The notes beneath the pieces are model-generated. The model made no database searches. It saw nothing but the letters and a program-made list of their open reading frames with translations, and was not told the DNA's origin. From positions 1 to 21,668 of IMG/VR virus record IMGVR_UViG_3300017760_000125: DNA of 21,668 nucleotides. One strand, 5' to 3'. Shown here piece after piece: positions 15,156-20,406 of the stretch (positions are counted from its first letter, which is position 1; every line of letters starts with the position of its first letter). The DNA comes from a virus. The translations under genes and the position numbers were made by a program.

Positions 15156-16808
15156 TTATAATGTTTCATCTTCAAACTCTTCGCCAGTTGGCTTCTCGGT
15201 CTCATGTAGTCTACCAGTTTCTTTATCATAGTATAGATATGTAGCTGGACCAGTCATACCTATGAATCTATTCTTTAATACTCTTACGCAAGTTGTATTC
15301 CTTAGAGTAGGACTATCATTCTGTGCATCTCTTTCAAGACCAATAACCATATCAGATAACTGACCAATAGAAGCTGAACCTCTTAGTTGTGATAGTGAAG
15401 TCGCTGCTCCCTCTTCGTGTCCTTTACCGTCTGGTCTACGCAAGTGAGAGATAAGTATCAAAGCTATATCTGTTTCTTCAACAAGTGTTCTTAGCTTTGT
15501 CATAATCTCATCAAGTGCTTTTCTTTCATCTCCATACTCTTGAGATGATACGACCATACTAACATGGTCAAGTACAATGTATCTACAATCTAATGCTTTA
15601 GCCATGTACCTAACTCTAGATACAATGTTATCTACTGAATTAGAACCAAAGTGTTTATAGAAATAAAACCTACCAGTACCAACAGTAGAGTCAAAGTATC
15701 TTCTTTTATCATCATCACTCATATGAATGTCTGGTCTACGCAAAGGTAAATTAGCTTCGACACTCATGATATCTAGTGCGGTAATCTTAGGACTTTCCTC
15801 AAGCATAATCATACCAATCTTTTCTTCTGTATTCTTGAATAGATTGTATACTAATTCTTTTATGATAGAAGTTTTACCAAGTCCTGTACCTGCAGTGAAT
15901 GTAACTAACTCACCACTACGAATACCATAAGTCATCTCGTCTAGTCCTTGCCAACCATAATTAACTGTTGACCTTACGACTGGAGCAAGAACTTCTTCTA
16001 GTAATGACTCACCTTTAATGATACCATCTGGTGCATAAGTAGGTGCATTCCACCAAGACTTAATATACTCTTGATACTTGTTTGCTTTGAGTAAATCGTT
16101 AGCATCTTTGTATCCCTCTGGTAGTTTTAATATCTTAACTTTTGAGGGGGCGAACAACTCAGCAACTTTCTTACTTGCTTCTCTACCGACATCATCATTA
16201 TCAAAGTTAATAACAATGTTATCGAACTGGTCTAACCAATCATAGCTTTTCTTTATATCTTTGAGGGCGGAAGCTACACCATTTTTAATGCTTACTACTG
16301 CATACTTTGAACCAAGTAATTGATAGACCGACAACGCATCAATCTCACCCTCTGTTATGGTAACATATTTACCACCATTGTATAACTGCTGACCGAACAA
16401 TCCAGAGTCAGAGGTTGAACCCTTTATCGAGAATTGTTTATTCTTCACATACCTAGTCTTGGTAGCTAGAAGAGAACCAGTCGAGTCATAGTATGGGTAG
16501 ATGTGTCTGTCTATCGTGCCACTTGCGTCGCTGATAACTTTGACCCCATACTTTTTAACTGTGTCTTCGTTGATACATCTATCGCCGATAGCACTAAAAG
16601 TACCTGCGTTGTTTTCTATTATTATTGGTTTTGTTTGAACTGCTTGTATGCCCATTGTGTCGCCCTCATTTATATTTGTTTGTTCTGGTGGGAAGTAAGT
16701 GTTGCAAGAGAAACAGTAAGAACTACCGTTTTTATTAACACTCCTTGCATCACTACTCCCACACTTATCACAAGCTATGTGATACTTAACAAAGTTGTTG
16801 TTATCCAT
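15156..16808 (-). CDS. Primase-helicase (T7 gp4-like)
   Basis: A 550-residue bifunctional replication protein that makes primers and unwinds the fork as a ring. The N-terminal zinc ribbon (Cys13-X2-Cys16...Cys32-X2-Cys35; IACDKCGSSD, YCFSC) is for template recognition. The TOPRIM primase core has Glu153/Glu155 (TEGE) and DNDD at 203-206. The RecA-like helicase has Walker A GTGLGKT (307-313), a LDHVS Walker B-type strand, ISHLRRP, and a C-terminal KNRF with a likely Arg finger. The acidic C-terminus (EEFEDETL) matches the T7 gp4 tail that contacts polymerase. An in-frame Met52 just after the zinc ribbon has the same 14-nt start region as Met1, suggesting a short 4B-like form without the zinc ribbon. 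It lies between SSB and polymerase. Confidence 0.95.
   Translation of the reverse strand: MDNNNFVKYHIACDKCGSSDARSVNKNGSSYCFSCNTYFPPEQTNINEGDTMGIQAVQTKPIIIENNAGTFSAIGDRCINEDTVKKYGVKVISDASGTIDRHIYPYYDSTGSLLATKTRYVKNKQFSIKGSTSDSGLFGQQLYNGGKYVTITEGEIDALSVYQLLGSKYAVVSIKNGVASALKDIKKSYDWLDQFDNIVINFDNDDVGREASKKVAELFAPSKVKILKLPEGYKDANDLLKANKYQEYIKSWWNAPTYAPDGIIKGESLLEEVLAPVVRSTVNYGWQGLDEMTYGIRSGELVTFTAGTGLGKTSIIKELVYNLFKNTEEKIGMIMLEESPKITALDIMSVEANLPLRRPDIHMSDDDKRRYFDSTVGTGRFYFYKHFGSNSVDNIVSRVRYMAKALDCRYIVLDHVSMVVSSQEYGDERKALDEIMTKLRTLVEETDIALILISHLRRPDGKGHEEGAATSLSQLRGSASIGQLSDMVIGLERDAQNDSPTLRNTTCVRVLKNRFIGMTGPATYLYYDKETGRLHETEKPTGEEFEDETL
16652..16665 (-). promoter_or_regulatory. Internal translation start of primase-helicase (copy of the Met1 start region)
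   Basis: GGGCGACACAATGG covers in-frame Met52 (ATG at 16655). The identical 14-mer covers Met1 at 16805-16818. In both, a G-rich SD-like GGGCGA ends 5 nt before the ATG. A start here gives a 499-residue protein lacking the zinc ribbon, as in T7 gp4B. Confidence 0.6.
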
Positions 16809-16835
16809 TGTGTCGCCCCAATCATTTTAACTTAA

Positions 16836-17264
16836 TTAAAATTCATCAACGGAATCTGTTGCAACAAAGCCATCAACTTTATCGAACTCTTCACCGTAAG
16901 GGATTAAGTCGATAACTTGAACTGCTTGTAAGTCTAAACCTACACCAGCTTTACCTGCATAATTCCAATCGTATTCTTTGTACATAACTTTCACTTGTGA
17001 ACCGTTACCTACAAGAACATCAATCGCATTCTTAGCAGAGTCTACTAGCTTTGGAGCAGGGTTACTCGTACCGTCTGCACGATTAACTCTTCGTTTGAAT
17101 TTAACAATCTTACCTCGCTCATCTTCTTTAACAGTAATGCCTTTGCTACTAAAGTCTTTAGCAACATCTTCATCAACTGCTAAGTCAATCTGATAAACAG
17201 GGTCGAAAGTTGTGTTGGGTCTAGTGATAGATGCCCAATATGCTTTTCCTTGAACTGTAGCCAT
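16836..17264 (-). CDS. Single-stranded DNA-binding protein (T7 gp2.5-like)
   Basis: A 142-residue single OB-fold-type protein that would coat ssDNA and recruit helicase and polymerase. Features of the marine-phage gp2.5-like group: MATVQGKAYWASI, a basic KFKRRVNRADGT block, VGNGSQVKVMYKEYDW, and GVGLDLQAVQVIDL near the C-terminus. It ends in an acidic tail closing with Phe (DSVDEF), like the essential acidic, Phe-ended C-terminus of T7 gp2.5, though the whole protein is shorter than the 232 residues of T7. The start has TAGGAG upstream. It is the first gene after a strong promoter, and primase-helicase starts 27 nt after it. Confidence 0.88.
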   Translation of the reverse strand: MATVQGKAYWASITRPNTTFDPVYQIDLAVDEDVAKDFSSKGITVKEDERGKIVKFKRRVNRADGTSNPAPKLVDSAKNAIDVLVGNGSQVKVMYKEYDWNYAGKAGVGLDLQAVQVIDLIPYGEEFDKVDGFVATDSVDEF

Positions 17265-17310
17265 AATGTTTTCTCCTAATGTTATTTGTTAATGTTAATT
17301 TAATGTTTGC

Positions 17311-17339
17311 ATTATACCATATAACTTTTTATTTGTCAA
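17311..17339 (-). promoter_or_regulatory. Strong sigma70-type promoter driving the replication operon
   Basis: Reading leftward: TTGACA (17334-17339), 17-nt spacer, TATAAT (17311-17316), with TGG directly before the -10 (extended TGn). Both hexamers are exact consensus. The start would fall near 17304, about 40 nt before the SSB ATG. The whole 17265-17460 gap (196 bp) holds only this promoter and a weak hairpin; I see no gene in it. Confidence 0.9.
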
Positions 17340-17358
17340 CAACATAATGCGGTTATTT

Positions 17359-17381
17359 AAAAACAGGATATAAAAATCCTA
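17359..17381 (-). terminator. Weak intrinsic terminator-like hairpin
   Basis: Leftward strand: (T)AGGAT, loop TTTTAT, ATCCT(G), then a five-T run. The stem is only 5-6 bp, but it sits between the end of the small-gene cluster (17461) and the SSB promoter, where a terminator or attenuator would be expected. Confidence 0.45.
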
Positions 17382-17460
17382 TTTAAAAATATTTTAAAAT
17401 GTTATTATTGTTTTTATTATAATTAAAATAATAACTCTTTAAAAATCTATATAGATTATA

Positions 17461-17700
17461 TCACGATTCATCTTCATTGTCAAGAACTTTTTTATTGTTA
17501 TCCACAATTCGTAAATGATTACGCTCTTTGATGTTCTTGTTTTGTTCTTTAAGGTAGTTAAGGTATTGAATATCCTTGACTTTTACTTGAGGTAAACAAT
17601 CCCATACTGTTTGTATATACCAAACAATACTCTCTTCATTTAAATCACCTCTAATTAAAACATGAAATAAATCTCTAGCTTCCTTTGTTATCGTAGTCAT
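17461..17700 (-). CDS. Hypothetical protein (79 aa)
   Basis: Unrecognised soluble protein, last of the small-gene cluster before the SSB promoter. It reads MTTITKEARDLFHVLIRG, then a helix with an aromatic-rich stretch (VWYIQTVWDCLPQV) and a Lys/Asn-rich, then acidic C-terminus (NNKKVLDNEDES). The start has AGGAG about 10 nt upstream, within the end of the preceding gene, which it overlaps by 26 nt. No motif identified. Confidence 0.7.
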   Translation of the reverse strand: MTTITKEARDLFHVLIRGDLNEESIVWYIQTVWDCLPQVKVKDIQYLNYLKEQNKNIKERNHLRIVDNNKKVLDNEDES

Positions 17701-17869
17701 GTAGTCTTTCTCCTCTCTTTATTAAAGTCCAATATGTTTGGGCTTCTCTTAATAATTTTTTTACTGTTCTTCTTTGCACAACAATATCTTTTTCTTTTAA
17801 TGAACTTGATATATACTCACTAACAAAATCTTCAAAGTCTTTTCCAAATAATAATTTATAAGAGTCCAT
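17675..17869 (-). CDS. Hypothetical protein (64 aa)
   Basis: Unrecognised, predicted mostly helical: MDSYKLLFGKDFEDFVSEYISSSLKEKDIVVQ followed by a basic helix (RRTVKKLLREAQTYWTLIKRGERL). The amphipathic, Arg/Lys-rich second half could bind nucleic acid or a protein partner. It overlaps the tiny membrane ORF upstream by 14 nt and the next gene by 26 nt, which supports it being translated in a coupled series. Confidence 0.68.
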   Translation of the reverse strand: MDSYKLLFGKDFEDFVSEYISSSLKEKDIVVQRRTVKKLLREAQTYWTLIKRGERLHDYDNKGS

Positions 17870-17942
17870 TTAAGTTTCCTAAATATATACTAACAACTAT
17901 ATAAAGAATAGCTATTATAGTTAATACAATGTCCTCTTTCAT
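17856..17942 (-). CDS. Tiny single-pass membrane peptide (28 aa)
   Basis: Begins in a TAATG overlap with the nuclease-like gene upstream and ends 14 nt inside the next gene. The sequence is MKEDIVLTIIAILYIVVSIYLGNLNGLL: about 18 consecutive hydrophobic or neutral residues after a charged start, so a single transmembrane helix. No good Shine-Dalgarno is seen; coupling to the upstream stop would be needed. A similar 26-residue ORF lies at 19036-19116. Size makes it uncertain, but its exact fit between two genes favours a real gene. Confidence 0.5.
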   Translation of the reverse strand: MKEDIVLTIIAILYIVVSIYLGNLNGLL

Positions 17943-18334
17943 TACTCACTCATTGAATAAAAATCTTCGTTGAATATTTTTTTAATTGGTATTAGTACAC
18001 ACTTAGACGCATTACTATCACCAACATTCTTAGTCAGTTTATCTTTGTACTTATCTACAATACCTTTCAATACTTTTGTAGGAAATACTAATGTACAAAA
18101 CTCACCCTCTTTTAATTCTAATCTATGAAACCAATAATCACTTTCAGTTTTATAGATACCACTCGGCTTACCTCTGTACTCATACTCTACTGCTATGTTT
18201 CCAGTTTTTCTCCACCAAGACCTTTCACTTTTAACCTCAATGGTTTTATCTTCAAACATTTCTTTGACTTTATCCTCTCGTATTTGTCCATACGATAAAT
18301 CAATATCAAATTTTGTAAATCCTTTTTTAGTCAT
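17942..18334 (-). CDS. PD-(D/E)XK-type nuclease-like protein (130 aa)
   Basis: The N-terminal half has the arrangement of small phage nucleases of the restriction-endonuclease fold: GQIRED near residue 16 (helix with Glu), then TIEVKSERSWWRKTGNIAVEYEYRGKPSGI with Glu33-x-Lys35 as the (D/E)xK pair and Glu50 nearby. The C-terminal half has mixed strands and helices (CTLVFPTKVLKGIVDKYKDKL). It could cut branched or host DNA; a resolvase is possible, though the genome also has endonuclease I. The start has GGAGGA 3 nt before the ATG and lies just below a sigma70-type promoter. The nuclease fold is recognised by pattern; activity is inference. Confidence 0.68.
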   Translation of the reverse strand: MTKKGFTKFDIDLSYGQIREDKVKEMFEDKTIEVKSERSWWRKTGNIAVEYEYRGKPSGIYKTESDYWFHRLELKEGEFCTLVFPTKVLKGIVDKYKDKLTKNVGDSNASKCVLIPIKKIFNEDFYSMSE

Positions 18335-18343
18335 AAGTCCTCC

Positions 18344-18372
18344 ATTATAACATTATTGTTTATAAAAGTCAA
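18344..18372 (-). promoter_or_regulatory. Sigma70-type promoter abutting the nuclease-like gene
   Basis: Leftward: TTGACT (18367-18372), 17-nt spacer, TATAAT (18344-18349) with TGT before it (extended -10). Nine bases separate the -10 from the ATG at 18334, and the GGAGGA lies in those bases. Transcription from this site would start about at the ATG, giving a leaderless or nearly leaderless mRNA. The -35 overlaps the stop codon of the gene upstream. Confidence 0.78.
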
Positions 18373-18533
18373 GATATATTCCCATTTTCTTTATACAAAG
18401 CATCAAGCATTTTGCTTTCCTCTCTATCAAAATCTCTAATGACATCTTCTATTCTGTAATAAGGTATATTATTTTGACCTTTAAACTCGGTAAGAATATA
18501 TCTTAACCTTGCTATTGCTTTATCTGCTCCCAT
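18369..18533 (-). CDS. Hypothetical protein (54 aa)
   Basis: Unrecognised. The frame can begin at 18566, but the ATG at 18533 follows a near-perfect AGGAGG at 7 nt and is chosen. The product, MGADKAIARLRYILTEFKGQ..., is a helical protein with charged, amphipathic segments (RIEDVIRDFDREESKMLDALYKENG). Its stop overlaps the -35 box of the 18.35-kb promoter. It belongs to the cluster of small early-type genes. Confidence 0.7.
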   Translation of the reverse strand: MGADKAIARLRYILTEFKGQNNIPYYRIEDVIRDFDREESKMLDALYKENGNIS

Positions 18534-18567
18534 TTTTTTCCTCCTGTTGTGTTCAAAGACTATCATA

Positions 18568-18849
18568 CTAAGCCCCTAAATCTGTTAGTAATCTCTCTAG
18601 TAAATCGCCGTCAGTACAATGATTGTAATCTTTTATGTTTATCAAATCGTCTGACGGACAAGCATTCTCATTAAAGAAATCAATTAGTTTTTCTTTGTAG
18701 ATTTCTATGTCTACCTCGTTATAGATTATTCTTTTAAGAATTTCTATTTCTTCTGGTGAGAAATACTTTTCATACTCAGTATAAATTTCATCTCGCCACA
18801 TATCTAATTTGTTTTCTAGATATTCTTGGTGGTGTTCACAACTCATCAT
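18568..18849 (-). CDS. Hypothetical acidic protein (93 aa)
   Basis: Unrecognised. Strongly acidic and helical: MMSCEHHQEYLENKLDMWRDEIYTEYEKYFSPEEIEILKRII and a second half with LLERLLTDLGA at the end. It has a Cys-His-His near the N-terminus and two further cysteines (NACPS, NHCTD), not in an obvious zinc pattern. Two adjacent ATGs (18849, 18846) follow AAAGGG. It overlaps the end of the membrane protein gene upstream by 14 nt. A small, acidic, early-type phage protein could act as an inhibitor of a host factor, but nothing here shows a target. Confidence 0.7.
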   Translation of the reverse strand: MMSCEHHQEYLENKLDMWRDEIYTEYEKYFSPEEIEILKRIIYNEVDIEIYKEKLIDFFNENACPSDDLINIKDYNHCTDGDLLERLLTDLGA

Positions 18850-19039
18850 CTGCCCTTTCTAGTTTATACACCTCTACTGGTATTGTTTCAACTGTATTAA
18901 TTGCATTAGGTATTTGTTTTTCTATTGTGTAAATGTCAGCAACTTCTTTATTGTAATCTAACATCACTCCAACTATTGCAATCAAACCCCAAGCCCATAC
19001 TAATCCAAGCATGAACCAGACTACTGTATATTTATTCAT
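18836..19039 (-). CDS. Small membrane protein (67 aa)
   Basis: One strong N-terminal transmembrane helix (about residues 5-28: TVVWFMLGLVWAWGLIAIVGVML) followed by a roughly 38-residue polar, mostly acidic tail (YNKEVADIYTIEKQ...). With a short Lys-containing N-terminus, the tail could be in the periplasm or the cytoplasm; the start is not a cleavable signal I recognise. The ATG overlaps the stop of the tiny ORF upstream (ATGA), with GGAGG about 14 nt upstream. A role at the host inner membrane, such as superinfection exclusion, would fit but is not shown. Confidence 0.7.
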   Translation of the reverse strand: MNKYTVVWFMLGLVWAWGLIAIVGVMLDYNKEVADIYTIEKQIPNAINTVETIPVEVYKLERADDEL

Positions 19040-19116
19040 ACTGCCCCATATCCTCCATTTAAAATGTTATATATAAATATAATAAGTCCTATAATATTTT
19101 CAACACTTGTATCCAT
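19036..19116 (-). CDS. Tiny membrane peptide (26 aa)
   Basis: Linked on both sides by overlapping codons: its ATG shares the A of the preceding TAA, and its TGA overlaps the next ATG. The sequence MDTSVENIIGLIIFIYNILNGGYGAV has a short hydrophobic helix (IIGLIIFIYNIL). No strong Shine-Dalgarno. It resembles the 28-residue peptide at 17856-17942 in size, topology and arrangement but not in sequence. It bridges the only gap between two genes here, which supports it. Confidence 0.5.
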   Translation of the reverse strand: MDTSVENIIGLIIFIYNILNGGYGAV

Positions 19117-19286
19117 TATATATAACCCTCACCTATCATAAAAGAATACTCATCATTAAACACATGCTCTTGAGACTCACCATATTTATTTACAAAATTT
19201 TTTCTTGCTTCATCTACTTGCATTGTGTCTATTAAGTAATGAGAATACTCTTGCATTTCCATTAACCAATTTTTTACTCCACTCAT
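19116..19286 (-). CDS. Hypothetical protein (56 aa)
   Basis: Begins MSGVKNWLMEMQEYSHYLIDTMQVDEARKNFVNKYG and ends with FMIGEGYI. It is a helical, slightly acidic small protein with no recognised domain. AAAGGAG is 5-6 nt before the ATG, one of the best ribosome sites in this cluster, so the gene is credible despite its length. It is followed without a gap by a 26-residue ORF (TAATG). Confidence 0.72.
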   Translation of the reverse strand: MSGVKNWLMEMQEYSHYLIDTMQVDEARKNFVNKYGESQEHVFNDEYSFMIGEGYI

Positions 19287-19307
19287 TTTATACTCCTTTG
19301 TTATTTA

Positions 19308-19463
19308 TTAATCGTAAGTTTCATCTTCAACTTTATTGACTCCACCAACAATAGTGTCATCATCTTGTCCAAATAAAAACTCATCTACATTTTCATCTAG
19401 TATAGCAGACTCATCATAGATGTCAATAAGTTTTTTTTGTTTCTTATAAGTCTTTGATTTCAT
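19308..19463 (-). CDS. Hypothetical acidic protein (51 aa)
   Basis: MKSKTYKKQKKLIDIYDESAI then a strongly acidic remainder (DENVDEF, GQDDDTIV, VEDETYD). A basic N-terminus with an acidic body. AAAGGA lies about 9 nt before the ATG, and the start is 14 nt after the amidotransferase stop. A sigma70-type promoter is embedded in the coding sequence. Acidic mini-proteins can mimic DNA, but I claim no function. Confidence 0.68.
   Translation of the reverse strand: MKSKTYKKQKKLIDIYDESAILDENVDEFLFGQDDDTIVGGVNKVEDETYD
19399..19426 (-). promoter_or_regulatory. Sigma70-type promoter inside the 51-aa gene
   Basis: Leftward: TTGACA (19421-19426), 16-nt spacer, TATACT (19399-19404) preceded by TGC (extended -10). 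It would serve the small-gene cluster starting at 19286. It lies within a coding sequence, so chance is a little more likely than for the other two, but the same TGn layout occurs in all three. Confidence 0.55.
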
Positions 19464-19477
19464 TGTGTTTTCCTTTC

Positions 19478-20356
19478 TTATTTTTTGTTGTTTCCATAGT
19501 TATATAAGTCGTGAACAAAGATTCCCATACCAACAGGATTACTTTCAGCAACCTCAATCATTTCATCAACTGTTAAATCACATAACATCTCATCAGATAA
19601 TGGTTGTCCATTAGCATATTCAGTATCTAAGTTATCATCATAAGCAAGGCTACTATCCCAACTTGTATTGTAATATTTATCATTATAATTACCATACATA
19701 TCATAGTCAGATAACCAACCAGATTTTTTCTTAACAACTTTTTTACCTAAGTCAATGTCATAGTCATAACCAACACCACGACTGATAGAATAAGTATTGG
19801 ATACCCAACCTACATTCTTAACATCTTTACCCTCGCCTTGATTAATGATAGTAAACTCTTGGGTCTTACTATCAAGAAACAATAACTTGTCCGAGCCAAT
19901 CAAATCCTCAAGTGATTCAGTCCACTCTGCATTGTAAAGTAAGTTAGGATTGTTAAGTAATTGAGGTCTTACCACCCACTTAATAAATTGGTGGGTGTCC
20001 GACTTATTCTTATCAATCATTGGTGTTGGTAGCTTTGCCCCATTATGCATTACCCATAAATCTCTATCAGCACCATTCTCACCTTTACGCAAGACTTGAA
20101 ATGGGTGAGATAAATCTCGACAAGTACTACCTGCTGTTGTAAATCTGAAATGAATACCAACTTGAGTATTCAAATCTTTATAGTCCTTCCACATTTTATG
20201 TATATCTTGGAAGTCTTTTGGTACTATCTTATGGGTATGTACCTTACCTCTATTGTAAAACATAACCCCAAACCCGTCTGAATTATTTTGATAAGCACAC
20301 TCCATTAAATTCAAATCGAGTTCTTTAGGGTTGTTTGCTTTTATTATTAAACACAT
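19478..20356 (-). CDS. Class II glutamine amidotransferase (Ntn-type)
   Basis: A 292-residue protein whose Cys2 would become the N-terminal nucleophile after Met removal. It has the class II glutaminase pattern: MCLIIK start, NNSDGFGVMFY (24-34), HFRFTTAGSTCRDLSHPF (69-86) and MHNG (103-106). These enzymes release ammonia from glutamine and normally pass it to a partner synthetase; no such domain is fused here, and the last 130 residues (Tyr/Asn/Asp-rich) are unassigned. The amidoligase gene ends just 50 nt upstream on the same strand, making it the obvious partner; this pairing is known in phage amidoligase operons. Start ATG at 20356 follows GAAAGGAAAG and is fixed by the need for Cys2. The substrate is unknown. 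Confidence 0.85.
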   Translation of the reverse strand: MCLIIKANNPKELDLNLMECAYQNNSDGFGVMFYNRGKVHTHKIVPKDFQDIHKMWKDYKDLNTQVGIHFRFTTAGSTCRDLSHPFQVLRKGENGADRDLWVMHNGAKLPTPMIDKNKSDTHQFIKWVVRPQLLNNPNLLYNAEWTESLEDLIGSDKLLFLDSKTQEFTIINQGEGKDVKNVGWVSNTYSISRGVGYDYDIDLGKKVVKKKSGWLSDYDMYGNYNDKYYNTSWDSSLAYDDNLDTEYANGQPLSDEMLCDLTVDEMIEVAESNPVGMGIFVHDLYNYGNNKK

Positions 20357-20406
20357 AGTTTACTTTCCTTTCATTGTTATTATTATTATTTAAAGTTAAA
20401 AGTTTG

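Noticed and set aside
20357-20406. Possible promoter between amidoligase and amidotransferase (CTGACA, 17 nt, AATAAT)
   Set aside because: The -10 is poor and lacks the TGn seen in the three better promoters; the AT-rich gap makes such matches cheap.
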